Positions 25,501 through 33,993 of a DNA stretch of 46,209 bases are shown one piece after another. The DNA is from Chloroflexota bacterium. GTDB lineage: Bacteria; Chloroflexota; Dormibacteria; Dormibacterales; Dormibacteraceae. Where the stretch lies: assembly GCA_005880795.1 (NCBI GenBank), contig VBGP01000019.1, forward strand, positions 1-46,209, in the 5' to 3' direction. How positions within the stretch are numbered: the stretch's first letter is position 1; each line of letters begins with the position of its first letter. The position numbers and the translations under genes are program-made. The notes beneath the pieces are model-generated. The model saw only the letters and a list, made by a program, of their open reading frames with translations, had not been told where the DNA came from and searched no databases.

Positions 25501-26087
25501 GCCTTGAGAAGGACGGTGACCGGGACCTTGCGCTTGCGGTCGATCTTGACCGTGAGCAGGTCCTTGGCCGAGGTCTCGATCTCGAGCCACGCGCCGCGAT
25601 TGGGGATGAGCTTGGCGCCGAAGAGCTTGCGACCCGTGTTCGGGTCTTCGGCAGCCGTGAAGTACACGCCCGGCGAGCGCACGAGCTGCGACACGACGAC
25701 GCGCTCGGTGCCGTTGACGATGAACGTCCCCTGGTCGGTCATCATGGCGAAGTCGCCCATGTAGACCTCGGACTCCTTGATCTCGCCCGTCTCTTTGATG
25801 GTGAGCCGAGTCCGGATCCGCAGCGGCGCCGCGTACGTCATGTCGCGGTTACGGCACTCTTCGACCGAGAACTTGGGCTGGCCAAACTCGTAGTCGAGGA
25901 ACTTCAGCTCGAAGTTCTTGCCGGTGTAGTCAGTGATGGGGTTGATCTCATCGAACAGCTCGCGCAGGCCTTCGGACTTGAACCAGTGGAACGACTCGAT
26001 CTGCGTGGCGATCAGGTCTTTTAGCTCGACGAGGTTGGGGATGCGGCCATAGCTGAGACGCGCGGGGGCTCTCATCTCTGAGATCAA
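22548..26087 (-). CDS. rpoB: DNA-directed RNA polymerase subunit beta
   Basis: 1,179 residues from the TTG at 26087, which is preceded by AAGGAG at an ideal 7-base spacing. An ATG four codons later lies too far from that ribosome site. The open frame continues upstream to 26225, but the extra residues match nothing in RpoB. The rifampicin region reads [20 protein letters not shown], followed by [10 protein letters not shown], with the residues equivalent to D516, H526 and S531 unchanged, so rifampicin sensitivity is expected. Divergent from the PLP-enzyme gene. Separated from rplL, its usual partner, by three opposite-strand genes, so it needs its own promoter. Confidence 0.97.
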   Translation of the reverse strand: MISEMRAPARLSYGRIPNLVELKDLIATQIESFHWFKSEGLRELFDEINPITDYTGKNFELKFLDYEFGQPKFSVEECRNRDMTYAAPLRIRTRLTIKETGEIKESEVYMGDFAMMTDQGTFIVNGTERVVVSQLVRSPGVYFTAAEDPNTGRKLFGAKLIPNRGAWLEIETSAKDLLTVKIDRKRKVPVTVLLKALELPQLKGTESDREAQKRALMEMFADVDNNPDHHYMESTLDKDTTTKTEDALLELYRRVRPGDPPSVDNARNLLQSLFFNPRRFDLGRVGRYKVDKRLGRDEEDILARVRQRELRILEKGDFIAFLRKLIELNNAQREKQIPDDIDHLGNRRVRAVGELLQNQFRMGLIRMERIIKERMTISDPHTVTSASLINARPVVAAIKEFFGSSQLSQFMDQHNPLSELTHKRRLSALGPGGLSRERAGFDVRDVHHSHYGRICPIETPEGPNIGLIGNLATYAKVNEFGFIETPFRRVYNRVSVNQEFAPKLVGRTLRRAAVDAKGTEVLPAHEVLDDKAIQKLLKAHVTSVDIVPWVSTEVEYLSADEEDMFGIAQANAALTPESNFVEGRVPARARGDFKIEEIQNIQYMDVSPKQIVSVATAMIPFLEHDDAGRALMGANMQRQAVPLLVTDAPLVGTGVEYYAAKDSGEMIVADFAGTVVDIANPKEMKAVHATPVFEIIVKPDGGGAEKHYPLQKFERSNQGTCLNHRAVVKPGQHVEKGDILADGPAIDNGEMALGRNVLVAFMPWEGYNFEDAILLSERVVKEDLYTSIHIEEYESEARETKLGPEEITRDIPNVADDALRNLDERGIVYIGAEVQQGDILVGKITPKGETELSAEERLLRAIFGEKAREVRDSSLRVPHGERGIVVDVKVFSRENKDELGPGINEMVRVYIAQKRKISAGDKMAGRHGNKGVVARIMPSEDMPYLPDGTPVDIVLNPLGVPSRMNLGQVLETHLGWVAYTLGIKIATPVFDGAPMPTIVKELEKAGLPVDGKVRLRDGRTGDEFDEPVTVGMIYMLKLAHLVEDKIHARSTGPYSLVTQQPLGGKAQFGGQRFGEMEVWALEAYGAAHVLQEILTVKSDDIVGRVKAYEAIVKGDNTLEAGIPESFRVLVKELEGLALGVEILSEDERQIVLSEEDIPEIPLDLGISLEREELGEDSAE

Positions 26088-26163
26088 TTCGGTTCTCCTT
26101 CCAGGAAAAAGGGCGCGCTCAGTTAAAGGGCAGGATGAGCGGCCGGGACGTGCACAAACGGCG

Positions 26164-26169
26164 AGTATA
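26164..26169 (-). promoter_or_regulatory. candidate -10 box, rpoB proximal promoter
   Basis: TATACT on the minus strand, within a GTATACTC string also present before rpsL. It would give a leader of about 70 bases before the rpoB TTG. No clear -35. Confidence 0.35.
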
Positions 26170-26243
26170 CGACGAAATACCCCTCCATGGGGGCGTTTAA
26201 ACAGGACCAGGCCGATCCAGGCCATGGCCGAGGATTTCCGGGC

Positions 26244-26252
26244 ACTATACCA
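26244..26252 (-). promoter_or_regulatory. candidate extended -10 box, rpoB distal promoter
   Basis: TGGTATAGT on the minus strand is an extended -10 (TG, one base, then TATAGT). Transcription would begin near 26237, giving a leader of about 150 bases. It lies 33 bases before the start of the divergent plus-strand gene. The rest of 26088-26284 holds a CCCC/GGGG hairpin near 26180 and no gene. Confidence 0.35.
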
Positions 26253-26284
26253 CCGCCCGACCGGACCCGGATAGCCTTGTTTGG

Positions 26285-27436
26285 ATGCCTGATTGGGAGG
26301 CCTGGAGGGCCGAGTTCCCGCTGCTCGACCGCTACATCTACTTCAACGCCTGCTCGCTCGGGCCTCTTCCCCGCCGAGGCCGCGACGCTCTCGCCCGATA
26401 CGGCCAGGACTGGGACGAGCAGGGCACCCCTGTCTGGTATTCGACCTGGCTCCCTCTCCTGGCTCGTTTTCGTAGCCAGGTCGGCGAGCTGCTCCGCGCG
26501 CCGGCGGGCTCCACGGCGATCGCCCCCTCAGTTTCCGTCGCCCTGACCACGCTGGCAACCGGTCTGCCGTTGCCGGAGGGGCGCCGCAAGGTCCTCATCG
26601 GCGAGCTGGACTTCCCCACCATCGGCCACCAGTGGCTCTCCCGACCCGAGTTCGAGGTCGAGTTCGTCCCGAGCCGGGACGGCATGACGATCCCGCCCGA
26701 GGCCTTCGCCGAGCGAATCGACGAGCAGACCGCCCTGGTCGCGACGACCCACCTCTTCTACACGACCGGCTACTTACAAAACGTAAGAGCGATCGCCGAC
26801 GCGGCCCATGCCGCGGGTGCGCTGTGCCTCATCGACGGCTACCAGACATGCGGCTGCGTGCCGCTCGATGTCTCGGCGATGGGCTGCGACGCATTCGTCG
26901 GCGGCTGCCTCAAGTGGCTGAGCGGCGGCCCGGGCAACGCCTTTCTCTACGTCAGGCCTGAGCTCATCCCGCAGGTCCGCCCGCATGGCACCGGCTGGTT
27001 CGCGACGCGCGACCCCTTTTCTTTCACGCTGCAAGAGCTCGTCTTCGCCGACGACGCCCGCCGGCTCGAGACAGGCACATGGGCGATGGCCTGCCACTAC
27101 GCGGGCTTGGCGGGCCTGGAGGTGATCCTCGAGGTCGGCGTCGCGAACATCCAGGAGCGACTGCGCGACCTGACCGACAGGATTCTGGAGCGTTGCGACG
27201 AGGCCGGCGTGAAGACGTTCACGCCAAGGGACCGCGCCCTCCGATGCGGCATCGTGACCCTGGAATGCGACCGTCCGGAAGAGGTGGAGTCGAGGCTCCA
27301 CGCCGCAGGAGTCATCGTCGATTCGCGCCCAGGCCGGATCCGGCTCTCCCCCCACTGGTGCGTGACGGAGGAAGAGCTGGAGCGCGGAATGGACCTGGTC
27401 CTGGACCAGGTTGGAGCCGCGAGCAGAACGGCGTAA
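26285..27436 (+). CDS. PLP-dependent aminotransferase class V, kynureninase-like
   Basis: 383 residues of the fold-type I class V family. The cofactor region is clear: Asp 184 in LIDGYQTCG, then [15 protein letters not shown], and the likely Schiff-base lysine K210 in [12 protein letters not shown]. The DGYQ-xx-PLDV-xx-MGCD layout resembles kynureninases more than cysteine desulfurases. Substrate not determinable here; no other kynurenine-pathway gene is nearby. The ATG has no clear ribosome site. First of three plus-strand genes between rpoB and rplL; a pair of palindromic repeats separates it from the next gene. Confidence 0.8.
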   Translation: MPDWEAWRAEFPLLDRYIYFNACSLGPLPRRGRDALARYGQDWDEQGTPVWYSTWLPLLARFRSQVGELLRAPAGSTAIAPSVSVALTTLATGLPLPEGRRKVLIGELDFPTIGHQWLSRPEFEVEFVPSRDGMTIPPEAFAERIDEQTALVATTHLFYTTGYLQNVRAIADAAHAAGALCLIDGYQTCGCVPLDVSAMGCDAFVGGCLKWLSGGPGNAFLYVRPELIPQVRPHGTGWFATRDPFSFTLQELVFADDARRLETGTWAMACHYAGLAGLEVILEVGVANIQERLRDLTDRILERCDEAGVKTFTPRDRALRCGIVTLECDRPEEVESRLHAAGVIVDSRPGRIRLSPHWCVTEEELERGMDLVLDQVGAASRTA

Positions 27437-27438
27437 TT

Positions 27439-27506
27439 CCGCACCGGTGACGCCAACGGTGCGCTAAAACACGCGCCTATCCGCACCGCTGACGCCAAAG
27501 GTGCGG
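27439..27506. repeat. tandem pair of hairpin repeats
   Basis: Two copies of a 25-26 base unit (27439-27463 and 27481-27506) with a 42-base period. Each pairs CCGCACC or CGCACCG with its complement around a conserved loop containing TGACGCCAA. The pair fills the gap after the PLP-enzyme stop. REP-like; it may also act as a terminator. Confidence 0.7.
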
Positions 27507-27524
27507 AACCGTCATGTTGCTTCT

Positions 27525-28223
27525 GTGGCACTAGGCCTGCCGCCGACCATCCGCGCCTGCCTCTTCGACCTCGACGGCGTGATCACCCAGACCGCAAGGG
27601 TCCACGCCCGTGCCTGGAAGCAGGTCTTCGACGAATTCTTGAAGGCCCGAAGTGAACCCCCATTCGACCTCGTGAAGGACTACGACGACTACGTCGACGG
27701 GAAGCCCCGCGAAGACGGCGTCCGCTCCTTCCTCGCGTCCCGCCACATCACCGTTCCAGACGAAAGGGTCCACGACATCGCAGATCGGAAAGACCAGCTC
27801 TTCCTCGACCTCATCCATCACGACGGAGTTCAGACCTACGACGGCTCGATCAGCTACCTCCACGCCGTCAAGGCGGCCCGTCTCAAGCTCGCCGTCGTCT
27901 CCTCCAGCCGGCACACCACCGAGGTCCTCGCGGCGGCGAACCTAAGCAACTTTTTCGACGCGCAGGTCGACGGCATCGTCGCCGAGCGCGAGCACCTCAA
28001 CGGCAAGCCCGCCCCAGACACGTACCTGAAAGCCGCATCCGTCCTCGGCGCAAAGCCTGCGGCGGCATCGGTCTACGAAGACGCGCTCGCCGGGGTCAAG
28101 GCCGGCCGCGCCGGCGGGTTCGGCCTGGTGGTCGGAGTCGACCGCGCCGGTCAGGCGGACGCCTTGTACGCTCAGGGCGCGGACGTCGTGGTCAAAGACC
28201 TCGCCGACCTGCTGGCGAAATGA
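27525..28223 (+). CDS. HAD-family beta-phosphoglucomutase-like phosphatase
   Basis: 232 residues from the GTG at 27525. The HAD nucleophile motif FDLDGVITQTA is at residues 14-24 (Asp 15 and Asp 17). VSSSRHT (motif II), a lysine in NGKPAPDTYL (motif III) and VYEDALAGVKAG (motif IV) follow, with an alpha-helical cap between. This matches beta-phosphoglucomutase, which converts beta-glucose 1-phosphate to glucose 6-phosphate. The next gene is a GH65 phosphorylase that would produce that substrate, and only one base separates them, so the pairing is strong. A GTG at 27501 is also in frame but lies inside the hairpin repeat. Confidence 0.88.
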   Translation: MALGLPPTIRACLFDLDGVITQTARVHARAWKQVFDEFLKARSEPPFDLVKDYDDYVDGKPREDGVRSFLASRHITVPDERVHDIADRKDQLFLDLIHHDGVQTYDGSISYLHAVKAARLKLAVVSSSRHTTEVLAAANLSNFFDAQVDGIVAEREHLNGKPAPDTYLKAASVLGAKPAAASVYEDALAGVKAGRAGGFGLVVGVDRAGQADALYAQGADVVVKDLADLLAK

Positions 28224-28224
28224 C

Positions 28225-30759
28225 GTGATCAAACACGACCACTTCACATGCGAGCCATGGAACGTCCGCGAGACAAGGCTCGACCTGGATCGCCTCGGTC
28301 AGTCCGAATCGATCTTCGCGCTGTCCAACGGGCACATCGGATGGCGCGCCAACCTCGACGAGGGCGAGCCGCACATCATCGCGGGCTCATACCTGAACGC
28401 GGTCTACGAGGAGGTGCCCCTCCCCTACCCCGAAGCGGCGTACGGCTATCCGGAGGCCGGGCAGACGCTGGTCAACGTGACCGACGGCAAGATCATCCGC
28501 CTGCTCGTCGACGACGAGCCCTTCGACATCCGATACGGCAACCTCCTTTCCCACGAGCGCGTGCTCGACCTTAAGTCGGGTCTCCTCACGCGGGTCGCCG
28601 AGTGGGAGTCGCCGGCGCACCACACCGTCCGCGTGCGCTCGACGCGAATGGTCTCGCTGGTCGATCGGGCGCTCGCAGCCGTGCTCTACGAGGTCGAGCC
28701 GATCGGCTCGGAGGTGGAGCTCGTCGTCCAATCCGAGCTCGTTGCCAACGAGCCCGTCGGCGTCCAGCAGCGAGACGACCCGCGCGCCGCTGATGCCATC
28801 CAGAACCCGCTGGCGGCTGAGCTCGCCGCGGCAACGGAACGCGCCGCGGTGCTGATTCACTCCACCAAGGGCAGCGGCCTACGGGTCGCAGCGGCGATGG
28901 AGCATGTGGTCAGTGGCCCGCGCGGGACTGAAACAAAGTGTGAAAGCGACGCCGACCAGGCCCGCTTCACAGTCGCGTCAAAGGTCAAGCCCGGCCAGCG
29001 CCTGACGCTGGTCAAGTTCGTCGCTTACGGCTGGTCGAGCCTGCGGTCGGTGCCGGCGCTGCGATCGCAGGTGGAAGGTGCGCTCGCCGCCGCGGTTGAG
29101 CACGGGTGGAAAGGACTGGCTGCCGCCCAGCGCCGCTACCTCGCCGCCTTCTGGTCGCGCGCGGACGTCGAGCTCGAAGGCGACGACGCCGTGCAGCAGG
29201 CCATTCGCTTTGCGATGTTCCACGTCCTCCAGTCCGCCGCGCGCGCCGAGCAGCGGGCGATCCCCGCGAAAGGGCTCACCGGCCCCGGCTACGACGGCCA
29301 CACCTTTTGGGACATGGAAACGTTCGTGCTCCCGGTCCTCACCTACACCGCGCCAGAGTGTGTCGCTGACGCCCTGCGCTGGCGACACTCGATCCTCGAC
29401 CTTGCGCGCGACCGGGCGCGCGATCTCGGCCTGAAGGGCGCCGCATTCCCGTGGCGAACCATTCGCGGCGAGGAATGCTCCGGCTACTGGCCGGCGTCGA
29501 CAGCCGCGTTTCACGTCAATGCCGACATCGCCGACGCCGTCGTCCGCTACACGAGCGCGACCCGAGATTTGCGTTTCGAGCGGAGCTTCGGCGCGGAGCT
29601 GCTCATCGAGACCGCGCGGTTATGGGCCTCGATCGGCCATCACGACCGCGGCGGACAGTTTCGGATCGACGGCGTGACCGGGCCTGACGAGTACAGCGCT
29701 CTGGCGGACAACAACCTGTACACCAACCTGATGGCGCAGCGAAACCTCAACGCCGCGGCGGATGCGGTCGCCCGCAACCCTCGAGTCGCGAGGCGCTTGA
29801 AGGTCACCGCGGCTGAGGTCAGGGCCTGGCGGAAGGCCGCGGCCAGGGTCTACATCCCTTACGAGCCCGACCTGCGCATCCACAAGCAAGCAAGCCAGTT
29901 CACCGACCACGAACGCTGGGATTTCGCCCACACCGGACCCGACCAGTACCCACTCTTCCTCCACTTCGCGTACTTCGACCTCTACCGCAAGCAGGTGGTG
30001 AAACAGGCCGACCTCGTGCTGGCGATGCACCTTCGCGGCGACGCGTTCACCGCCGATGAGAAGGCGCGCAATTTCGCCTACTACGAAGCGATCACCGTCC
30101 GAGACTCATCCCTGTCGTCGTGCACGCAGGCTGTGATCGCGGCGGAGGTTGGGCATCTGCGGCTGGCCCACGACTACCTGGCCGAAGCAGCGCTGATGGA
30201 CCTGGACGACCTCGAGCGCAACGTGCGCGACGGAGTCCACATGGGCTCGGCGGCGGGCGCGTGGATCGCCGCGGTCCAGGGCCTCGGCGGGATGCGCCAC
30301 CACGGCGATTCGCTCGGCTTCAGCCCGCGCCTTCCGCCGGCGATCCGCAGGCTGACCTTCCGGGTCACCTTCCTCGGACGGCTGATCAAGGTGACCGTCG
30401 ACCACCGGCGCGCCACCTACACCCTGGTGCGCGGCCGGCAGCTCCGGTTCGATCACCACGGCGCGCCCATTCGGGTCAGCCCGGGCCGTGCCGTGGCACG
30501 GGCGATTCCACCCATCACCGAACCGCCGGAGCCCAAACAACCCGCGGGCCGAGAGCCTTCACCTCCCCGCTCGCCGGGGAGGTCGGCGGCTGCAGGCCGC
30601 CGGGTGGGGGGCTCCGACCCTACTTCAGCTCCGCCGTCGCGCCCGCTTCCTTCAACCGGGCGACCGCCTTCTCGGCGTCAGCCTTCGAAACGTTCTCGAG
30701 CACCGGCTTCGGCGCCGCGTCGACAAGGTCCTTCGCCTCCTTCAGGCCGAGCTGCGTAA
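28225..30759 (+). CDS. GH65 disaccharide phosphorylase (maltose/trehalose/kojibiose type) with abnormal C-terminal run-on
   Basis: The protein cleaves an alpha-glucosyl disaccharide with phosphate to beta-glucose 1-phosphate and glucose. GH65 marks: the N-terminal block [15 protein letters not shown], the (alpha/alpha)6 region [15 protein letters not shown], the general-acid Glu 489 in [11 protein letters not shown], and the phosphate-site region [12 protein letters not shown]. The domain appears to end near residue 765. The frame then continues about 75 codons as Pro/Arg/Ser-rich sequence through a palindromic repeat and 140 bases antisense to rplL. The total of 844 residues exceeds the usual 750-790, so the native stop has probably been lost. 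GTG start one base after the HAD stop. Which disaccharide is used cannot be told. Confidence 0.88.
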   Translation: MIKHDHFTCEPWNVRETRLDLDRLGQSESIFALSNGHIGWRANLDEGEPHIIAGSYLNAVYEEVPLPYPEAAYGYPEAGQTLVNVTDGKIIRLLVDDEPFDIRYGNLLSHERVLDLKSGLLTRVAEWESPAHHTVRVRSTRMVSLVDRALAAVLYEVEPIGSEVELVVQSELVANEPVGVQQRDDPRAADAIQNPLAAELAAATERAAVLIHSTKGSGLRVAAAMEHVVSGPRGTETKCESDADQARFTVASKVKPGQRLTLVKFVAYGWSSLRSVPALRSQVEGALAAAVEHGWKGLAAAQRRYLAAFWSRADVELEGDDAVQQAIRFAMFHVLQSAARAEQRAIPAKGLTGPGYDGHTFWDMETFVLPVLTYTAPECVADALRWRHSILDLARDRARDLGLKGAAFPWRTIRGEECSGYWPASTAAFHVNADIADAVVRYTSATRDLRFERSFGAELLIETARLWASIGHHDRGGQFRIDGVTGPDEYSALADNNLYTNLMAQRNLNAAADAVARNPRVARRLKVTAAEVRAWRKAAARVYIPYEPDLRIHKQASQFTDHERWDFAHTGPDQYPLFLHFAYFDLYRKQVVKQADLVLAMHLRGDAFTADEKARNFAYYEAITVRDSSLSSCTQAVIAAEVGHLRLAHDYLAEAALMDLDDLERNVRDGVHMGSAAGAWIAAVQGLGGMRHHGDSLGFSPRLPPAIRRLTFRVTFLGRLIKVTVDHRRATYTLVRGRQLRFDHHGAPIRVSPGRAVARAIPPITEPPEPKQPAGREPSPPRSPGRSAAAGRRVGGSDPTSAPPSRPLPSTGRPPSRRQPSKRSRAPASAPRRQGPSPPSGRAA
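30562..30612. repeat. two-stem palindromic repeat, copy 1 (end of rplL)
   Basis: CCTCCCC/GGGGAGG (7-bp stem, 7-base loop) is followed at once by CGGCGGC/GCCGCCG (7-bp stem, 5-base loop) and then GGGTGGGGGG. It lies 8 bases past the rplL stop and probably acts as its terminator or mRNA end. It also lies inside the extended GH65 frame. A second copy is at 43061-43103. Confidence 0.7.
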
Positions 30760-31018
30760 GCTCGCGGACCGCTTTGATCACGTTGATCTTGCTGTCGCCG
30801 ACTGCAGTGAGGGTAACCGTGAACTCGGTCTGCTCTTCCTCCGCCGCGGCCGCCTCGCCGCCACCGGCCGGTCCGGCCGCAGCGGCGACCGCCACGGGCG
30901 CCGCCGCCTTGATGCCGAACTCGTCCTCGATGGCCTTCACAGCCTCGACGACGTCGAGGATGCTCCAGTCCTTCAGTGCCTCGACGAACTCTTTCGGGGT
31001 GATCTTCGTAGCCGCCAT
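30620..31018 (-). CDS. rplL: 50S ribosomal protein L7/L12
   Basis: The stalk protein that recruits translational GTPases. 132 residues: N-terminal dimerisation helices with [20 protein letters not shown], an alanine/glycine-rich hinge near 40-60, and the C-terminal domain with [20 protein letters not shown] and a conserved [14 protein letters not shown]. The ATG directly abuts the rplJ stop (TAAATG). The last 140 bases are overlapped on the opposite strand by the run-on end of the GH65 frame. It is not followed by rpoB, unlike the common order. Confidence 0.97.
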   Translation of the reverse strand: MAATKITPKEFVEALKDWSILDVVEAVKAIEDEFGIKAAAPVAVAAAAGPAGGGEAAAAEEEQTEFTVTLTAVGDSKINVIKAVRELTQLGLKEAKDLVDAAPKPVLENVSKADAEKAVARLKEAGATAELK

Positions 31019-31555
31019 TTACGCCGCCTCCAGTTTTGTCTTGTACGCGTTCAGCACTCCAAGGAGTTGCTGATGCGGTGCTTCCATGATCGCGACCAGT
31101 TGAGCGACCGGTGATTGCAGGGTGCCCAGAAGCTGGGCGAGAAGGGTTTCGCGGGATGGCAGGTCGGCCAGCTGCTTGACCTGGTCCGGCGAGAAGACAC
31201 GACCCTCGACGAGGCCGCCCTTGACGTCGAGCTTGAGGCGGCTTGCGCGGACCCACTCGTTGATGAGCTTCGCCGGGGTGGCGAGATTGTCGTCGTAGCC
31301 GAACGCAATCGCCACCGGGCCTTCGAGCTCTTTCTGCAGACCGGGCACGCCCGCGGCTTCGGCCGCGCGCCGGGCGAGCGTGTTCTTGACGATTCGGTAC
31401 TCCACGTCGCCGCCGCGAAGCTTGCCGCGGAGATCCTGGATCTGGCTCACGGTCAGGCCGCGGTAGTCGGTCAGCACCGCGACCTTGGCCCTCTTCAGCT
31501 TCTCCGTCAGCAGCTCGACCTGCTCGGCCTTCTGCTCCTTGCGTGCTCTCGGCAA
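31019..31555 (-). CDS. rplJ: 50S ribosomal protein L10
   Basis: L10 anchors L7/L12 dimers to the ribosome and, with them, represses its own mRNA. 178 residues from a TTG start (PRARKEQKAEQVELLTEKL) with GGGAGGA seven bases upstream. The family block KVAVLTDYRGLTVSQIQDLR and the RNA-binding region with YRIVKNTLARRAA are clear. The frame is open upstream to 31615, but that part overlaps the leader RNA and does not resemble L10. C-terminal helix LLGVLNAYKTKLEAA binds L12. Own promoter and an L10 leader lie upstream. Confidence 0.96.
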   Translation of the reverse strand: MPRARKEQKAEQVELLTEKLKRAKVAVLTDYRGLTVSQIQDLRGKLRGGDVEYRIVKNTLARRAAEAAGVPGLQKELEGPVAIAFGYDDNLATPAKLINEWVRASRLKLDVKGGLVEGRVFSPDQVKQLADLPSRETLLAQLLGTLQSPVAQLVAIMEAPHQQLLGVLNAYKTKLEAA

Positions 31556-31584
31556 AAGAAAATCCTCCCTGCCCTTCAAAATCG

Positions 31585-31667
31585 CCAAGGCAGGAAGGAT
31601 CGATGCATCCTTCACTTACGAATTGCCTCGGTAGGAAATTAAGCGGCTCGCGCCACACCTACGGTCT
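31585..31667 (-). promoter_or_regulatory. ribosomal protein L10 leader RNA
   Basis: The leader contains AGACCGTAGG, then a hairpin GTGGC-GCGA-GCCGC with a GNRA tetraloop, then TTAATTT and CCTACCGAGG. GTAGG pairs with CCTAC around an asymmetric TTAATTT loop, as in known L10 leaders. A second stem (CCGAGGCA 31624-31631 with TGCCTTGG 31585-31592), enclosing a 7-bp hairpin (31594-31613), shares bases with the first and could be the alternative fold. The expected role is repression by L10-L12. Confidence 0.8.
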
Positions 31668-31681
31668 AGGGCAGATCGCGA

Positions 31682-31709
31682 ATTATACGTTGTCGACCGC
31701 AGCCCCCAA
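31682..31709 (-). promoter_or_regulatory. promoter for rplJ-rplL
   Basis: Perfect TATAAT (31682-31687) with TTGGGG (31704-31709) 16 bases upstream on the minus strand. The start would be near 31675, placing the whole L10 leader in the transcript. Confidence 0.65.
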
Positions 31710-31714
31710 TTTGC

Positions 31715-31776
31715 CGGATAGTCCGGACTATCCGAGCTTCTGCGCTGAGATAACGACGCTTCGTCCGGACTATCCG
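31715..31776. repeat. 20-bp perfect palindrome plus half copy (locus 1)
   Basis: 31715-31734 is a perfect 20-bp palindrome, CGGATAGTCC and its complement. A 14-base partial copy follows at 31763-31776 and contains the TAG stop of the acetyltransferase gene. The palindrome recurs exactly at 38923-38942. Here it separates the end of the rpmG-to-GNAT operon from the rplJ promoter, so a terminator role is plausible. The DNA between the two copies shows nothing else. Confidence 0.75.
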
Positions 31777-32315
31777 GGACTGTTCCCCTTCACCCAGTCC
31801 TCGCGCAGCAGCTCGGTCAGCACATGGTCATGCCATTTGCCGTCGATGAACCGATCGGCCGTCCATCGCCCGACCTCTTTGTAGCCGGCAGACTTCTGCG
31901 CCCTGGCGCTGGCCTGGTTGCCTTCGAGGTATCCCGACTTGAGCTTGCGCAGCGGCAGCTGGGTGAAGGCATACCTCGCGCGGAGCTGCATAAGCTCCCG
32001 TCCCATGCCCTTGCCCCACGCAGCCTTGTCCCCGATCACCGTCCCGGTCGTGCCGAAGCCGTTCTTCCAATCGATCTGAACGATGCTCGTCCCACCGACG
32101 ATGCGGCCCTCGTGCTCGACCACCCAGAAGATCGCATCCGGGTCCCGCGCCATACGGTCGAGGAACTCCTTCTCGACATCGATCGAGGGCGGGTGGCGCA
32201 GCTTGATGAAGCGCGTCACCTCGAGGTCCTCGAACCAGGTGACCATGGCGGCCGCGTCTTCCGGTTTGGGCGGACGCAGACGAACAACCTTGCCCTGGAT
32301 GACCGGCCCGTACAT
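31770..32315 (-). CDS. GNAT family N-acetyltransferase (RimJ/RimL type)
   Basis: 181 residues. The pattern VRLRPPKPEDAAAMVTWFED, IGDKAAWGKGMGRELMQLRA (acetyl-CoA pyrophosphate loop, G-x-G type) and GNQASARAQKSAGYKEVGRW is that of RimJ/RimL-like acetyltransferases, which modify protein N-termini or small amines. The substrate is unknown; its place at the end of the rplK-rplA operon makes a ribosomal protein target tempting but unproven. It starts 11 bases after the preceding gene's stop. The TAG stop lies within a palindromic repeat. Confidence 0.85.
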   Translation of the reverse strand: MYGPVIQGKVVRLRPPKPEDAAAMVTWFEDLEVTRFIKLRHPPSIDVEKEFLDRMARDPDAIFWVVEHEGRIVGGTSIVQIDWKNGFGTTGTVIGDKAAWGKGMGRELMQLRARYAFTQLPLRKLKSGYLEGNQASARAQKSAGYKEVGRWTADRFIDGKWHDHVLTELLREDWVKGNSPG

Positions 32316-32326
32316 GGCCGGACAGG

Positions 32327-33244
32327 TTACTTGGTCGCCGGAGCCTCGAGGACCTGTTTCAAACTGACGATCGTCTTCTCCATCGCGGCACGGCGCGCGA
32401 CCAGGACCCTCCCCATGTCGAACTTGAGCCCCAGCGCGGCCTGGGTGAAAAGCACGCGCCCTCGCGATTCAGACGTCACGCGCGTACCAGACGCAATCGC
32501 GGTCACTCGCGAGGACCCGGTTTCCGAGGGGCGGCCCACCAGCGTGGTCGTGATCGAGTCATCACCGGCAACCGATGTCACGACCGAGCGCACCTCGGCA
32601 AACCTGGCCATCTTCGGGTTTGGGCGAGACATCTGCAGCACCGATACGCGCGTCACAACCTCCGTGCCCGCCGCGAGAACACCGGGCGGCTCCGCGCGGA
32701 TGAAGTCGTCGCGGTACTTCGGCCAGTTGTCGGTGTTCGAGATGAAGCTGAAAACCTGGTGAGGGGCAGCAGCGACGTCGACGGACGCACTCAGGTGCAC
32801 GCCGCGCCAACGGGACGGAATCCAGGCCAGCATCCAGGCCGCGTTCGCGACGACGTTGGCCACCGCAAGCCACGGTTCGAAAACGAATGTGACAGCGCTC
32901 AGAAACAGCACCATCGCGACCCGCGAGAGCAAGGCGGCCAGGTGCTGCCGCTCGATCATGACAATGGTCACCACCGGCCGCAGCAGCTTGCGCCGCTCGT
33001 AGACGCTCCAGGCCATCACGGCAAGCGCACCTCCATAAAGGAGGACGGCGACCGGCACGAGCAGGCCAAGCGAAGGGATCGCCCCACCAAACAACGAATA
33101 GGTCACGAAGGCGACCTCGGGGATCGCAACGACCTGGGCCATCAAGACCACGATGTTCCAGCGCGGCGTCCTCGCAAGCCTGAGCGCGAAGACCACAGGC
33201 AGCACCACCGCGAGACCCGCGGTGAAGAGCTGCCAGACGTTCAC
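32327..33244 (-). CDS. membrane protein with C-terminal SRPBCC (polyketide cyclase/START-like) domain
   Basis: 305 residues. About four hydrophobic segments (roughly 5-22, 30-52, 60-81 and 104-142) are followed from about 150 by an SRPBCC-type domain beginning VHLSASVDVAAAPHQVFSFI and NTDNWPKYRDDF. The N-terminal membrane part is unusual for this fold, which normally binds hydrophobic ligands in the cytosol. It begins 13 bases after the rplA stop with a GTG and is followed by the GNAT gene, so all three appear co-transcribed. Function unknown. Confidence 0.75.
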   Translation of the reverse strand: MNVWQLFTAGLAVVLPVVFALRLARTPRWNIVVLMAQVVAIPEVAFVTYSLFGGAIPSLGLLVPVAVLLYGGALAVMAWSVYERRKLLRPVVTIVMIERQHLAALLSRVAMVLFLSAVTFVFEPWLAVANVVANAAWMLAWIPSRWRGVHLSASVDVAAAPHQVFSFISNTDNWPKYRDDFIRAEPPGVLAAGTEVVTRVSVLQMSRPNPKMARFAEVRSVVTSVAGDDSITTTLVGRPSETGSSRVTAIASGTRVTSESRGRVLFTQAALGLKFDMGRVLVARRAAMEKTIVSLKQVLEAPATK

Positions 33245-33257
33245 GACCGGGGCCCGA

Positions 33258-33989
33258 CTAGGTCGCGGTGTGCAGCTTGGCGGCTTCCCTTACGTCAACG
33301 GGTACGGACGGCCCCTGGGTCGAGACCAGGTAGAAGCTGCGCAGGTACTGGCCCTTCGAAGTGGAAGGCTTGTTGCGGATCAACGCGTCCACCAGCGTCG
33401 TGAGGTTCTCGTGCAGCGCGCTCTCGTCGAACGACACCTTGCCGATGGGCACGTGCACGATGCCGAACTTGTCGGTCCGGAACTCCACCTTGCCGCCCTT
33501 GGCCTCGGTCACAGCCCGGCCGACATCGTTGGTGACGGTGCCGGACTTCGGGTTGGGCATCAGCCCGCGCGGGCCGAGGACCTTGCCGAGGGGTCCGACC
33601 TTCGCCATCAGGTCGGGCGTTGCGATCGCGGCGTCGAAATCAGTCCAGCCGTCGGCCACACGCTTCACCAGGTCGTCGCCGCCCACGATGTCGGCGCCCG
33701 CTTCCTGCGCCTCACGCGCCCTCTCGCCCACCGCGAACACCGCGACCCGAACCTTTTTGCCAGTTCCATTCGGCAGCACGACCGAGCCGCGAACCATCTG
33801 CTCGGCGTGACGGGGGTCGACGCCCAGCCGGATGTGCGCCTCGACGGTGGCGTCGAACTTCGAGATCGAGGTCTCCCGGACCATCTTGCACGCCGTCTCG
33901 GTATCCAGGCCGCCGTTGCCGTTGCTCGCGATTGCGGCTTCGACCTTCTTCGCGGCCTCGATGTATTTCTTTCCCCTCTTCTTCGGCAT
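33258..33989 (-). CDS. rplA: 50S ribosomal protein L1
   Basis: L1 forms the mobile stalk that helps E-site tRNA leave, and in many bacteria represses its own operon. The 243-residue product opens [20 protein letters not shown] and contains [20 protein letters not shown], the [20 protein letters not shown] signature and [14 protein letters not shown]. It starts 4 bases after rplK. C-terminus is slightly extended ([18 protein letters not shown]). Confidence 0.97.
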   Translation of the reverse strand: MPKKRGKKYIEAAKKVEAAIASNGNGGLDTETACKMVRETSISKFDATVEAHIRLGVDPRHAEQMVRGSVVLPNGTGKKVRVAVFAVGERAREAQEAGADIVGGDDLVKRVADGWTDFDAAIATPDLMAKVGPLGKVLGPRGLMPNPKSGTVTNDVGRAVTEAKGGKVEFRTDKFGIVHVPIGKVSFDESALHENLTTLVDALIRNKPSTSKGQYLRSFYLVSTQGPSVPVDVREAAKLHTAT

Positions 33990-33993
33990 CGAG

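Noticed and set aside
23451-26024. Plus-strand open frames opposite rpoB (336 and 321 codons)
   Set aside because: Antisense shadows with Arg/His/Val-biased composition.
26088-26225. rpoB beginning upstream at 26225
   Set aside because: The extra 46 residues resemble nothing in RpoB, and the region holds promoter-like boxes; the TTG at 26087 has an ideal ribosome site.
27439-27506. CRISPR-like array
   Set aside because: Only two units, palindromic throughout, with a 17-base gap and no cas genes; a hairpin repeat pair fits better.
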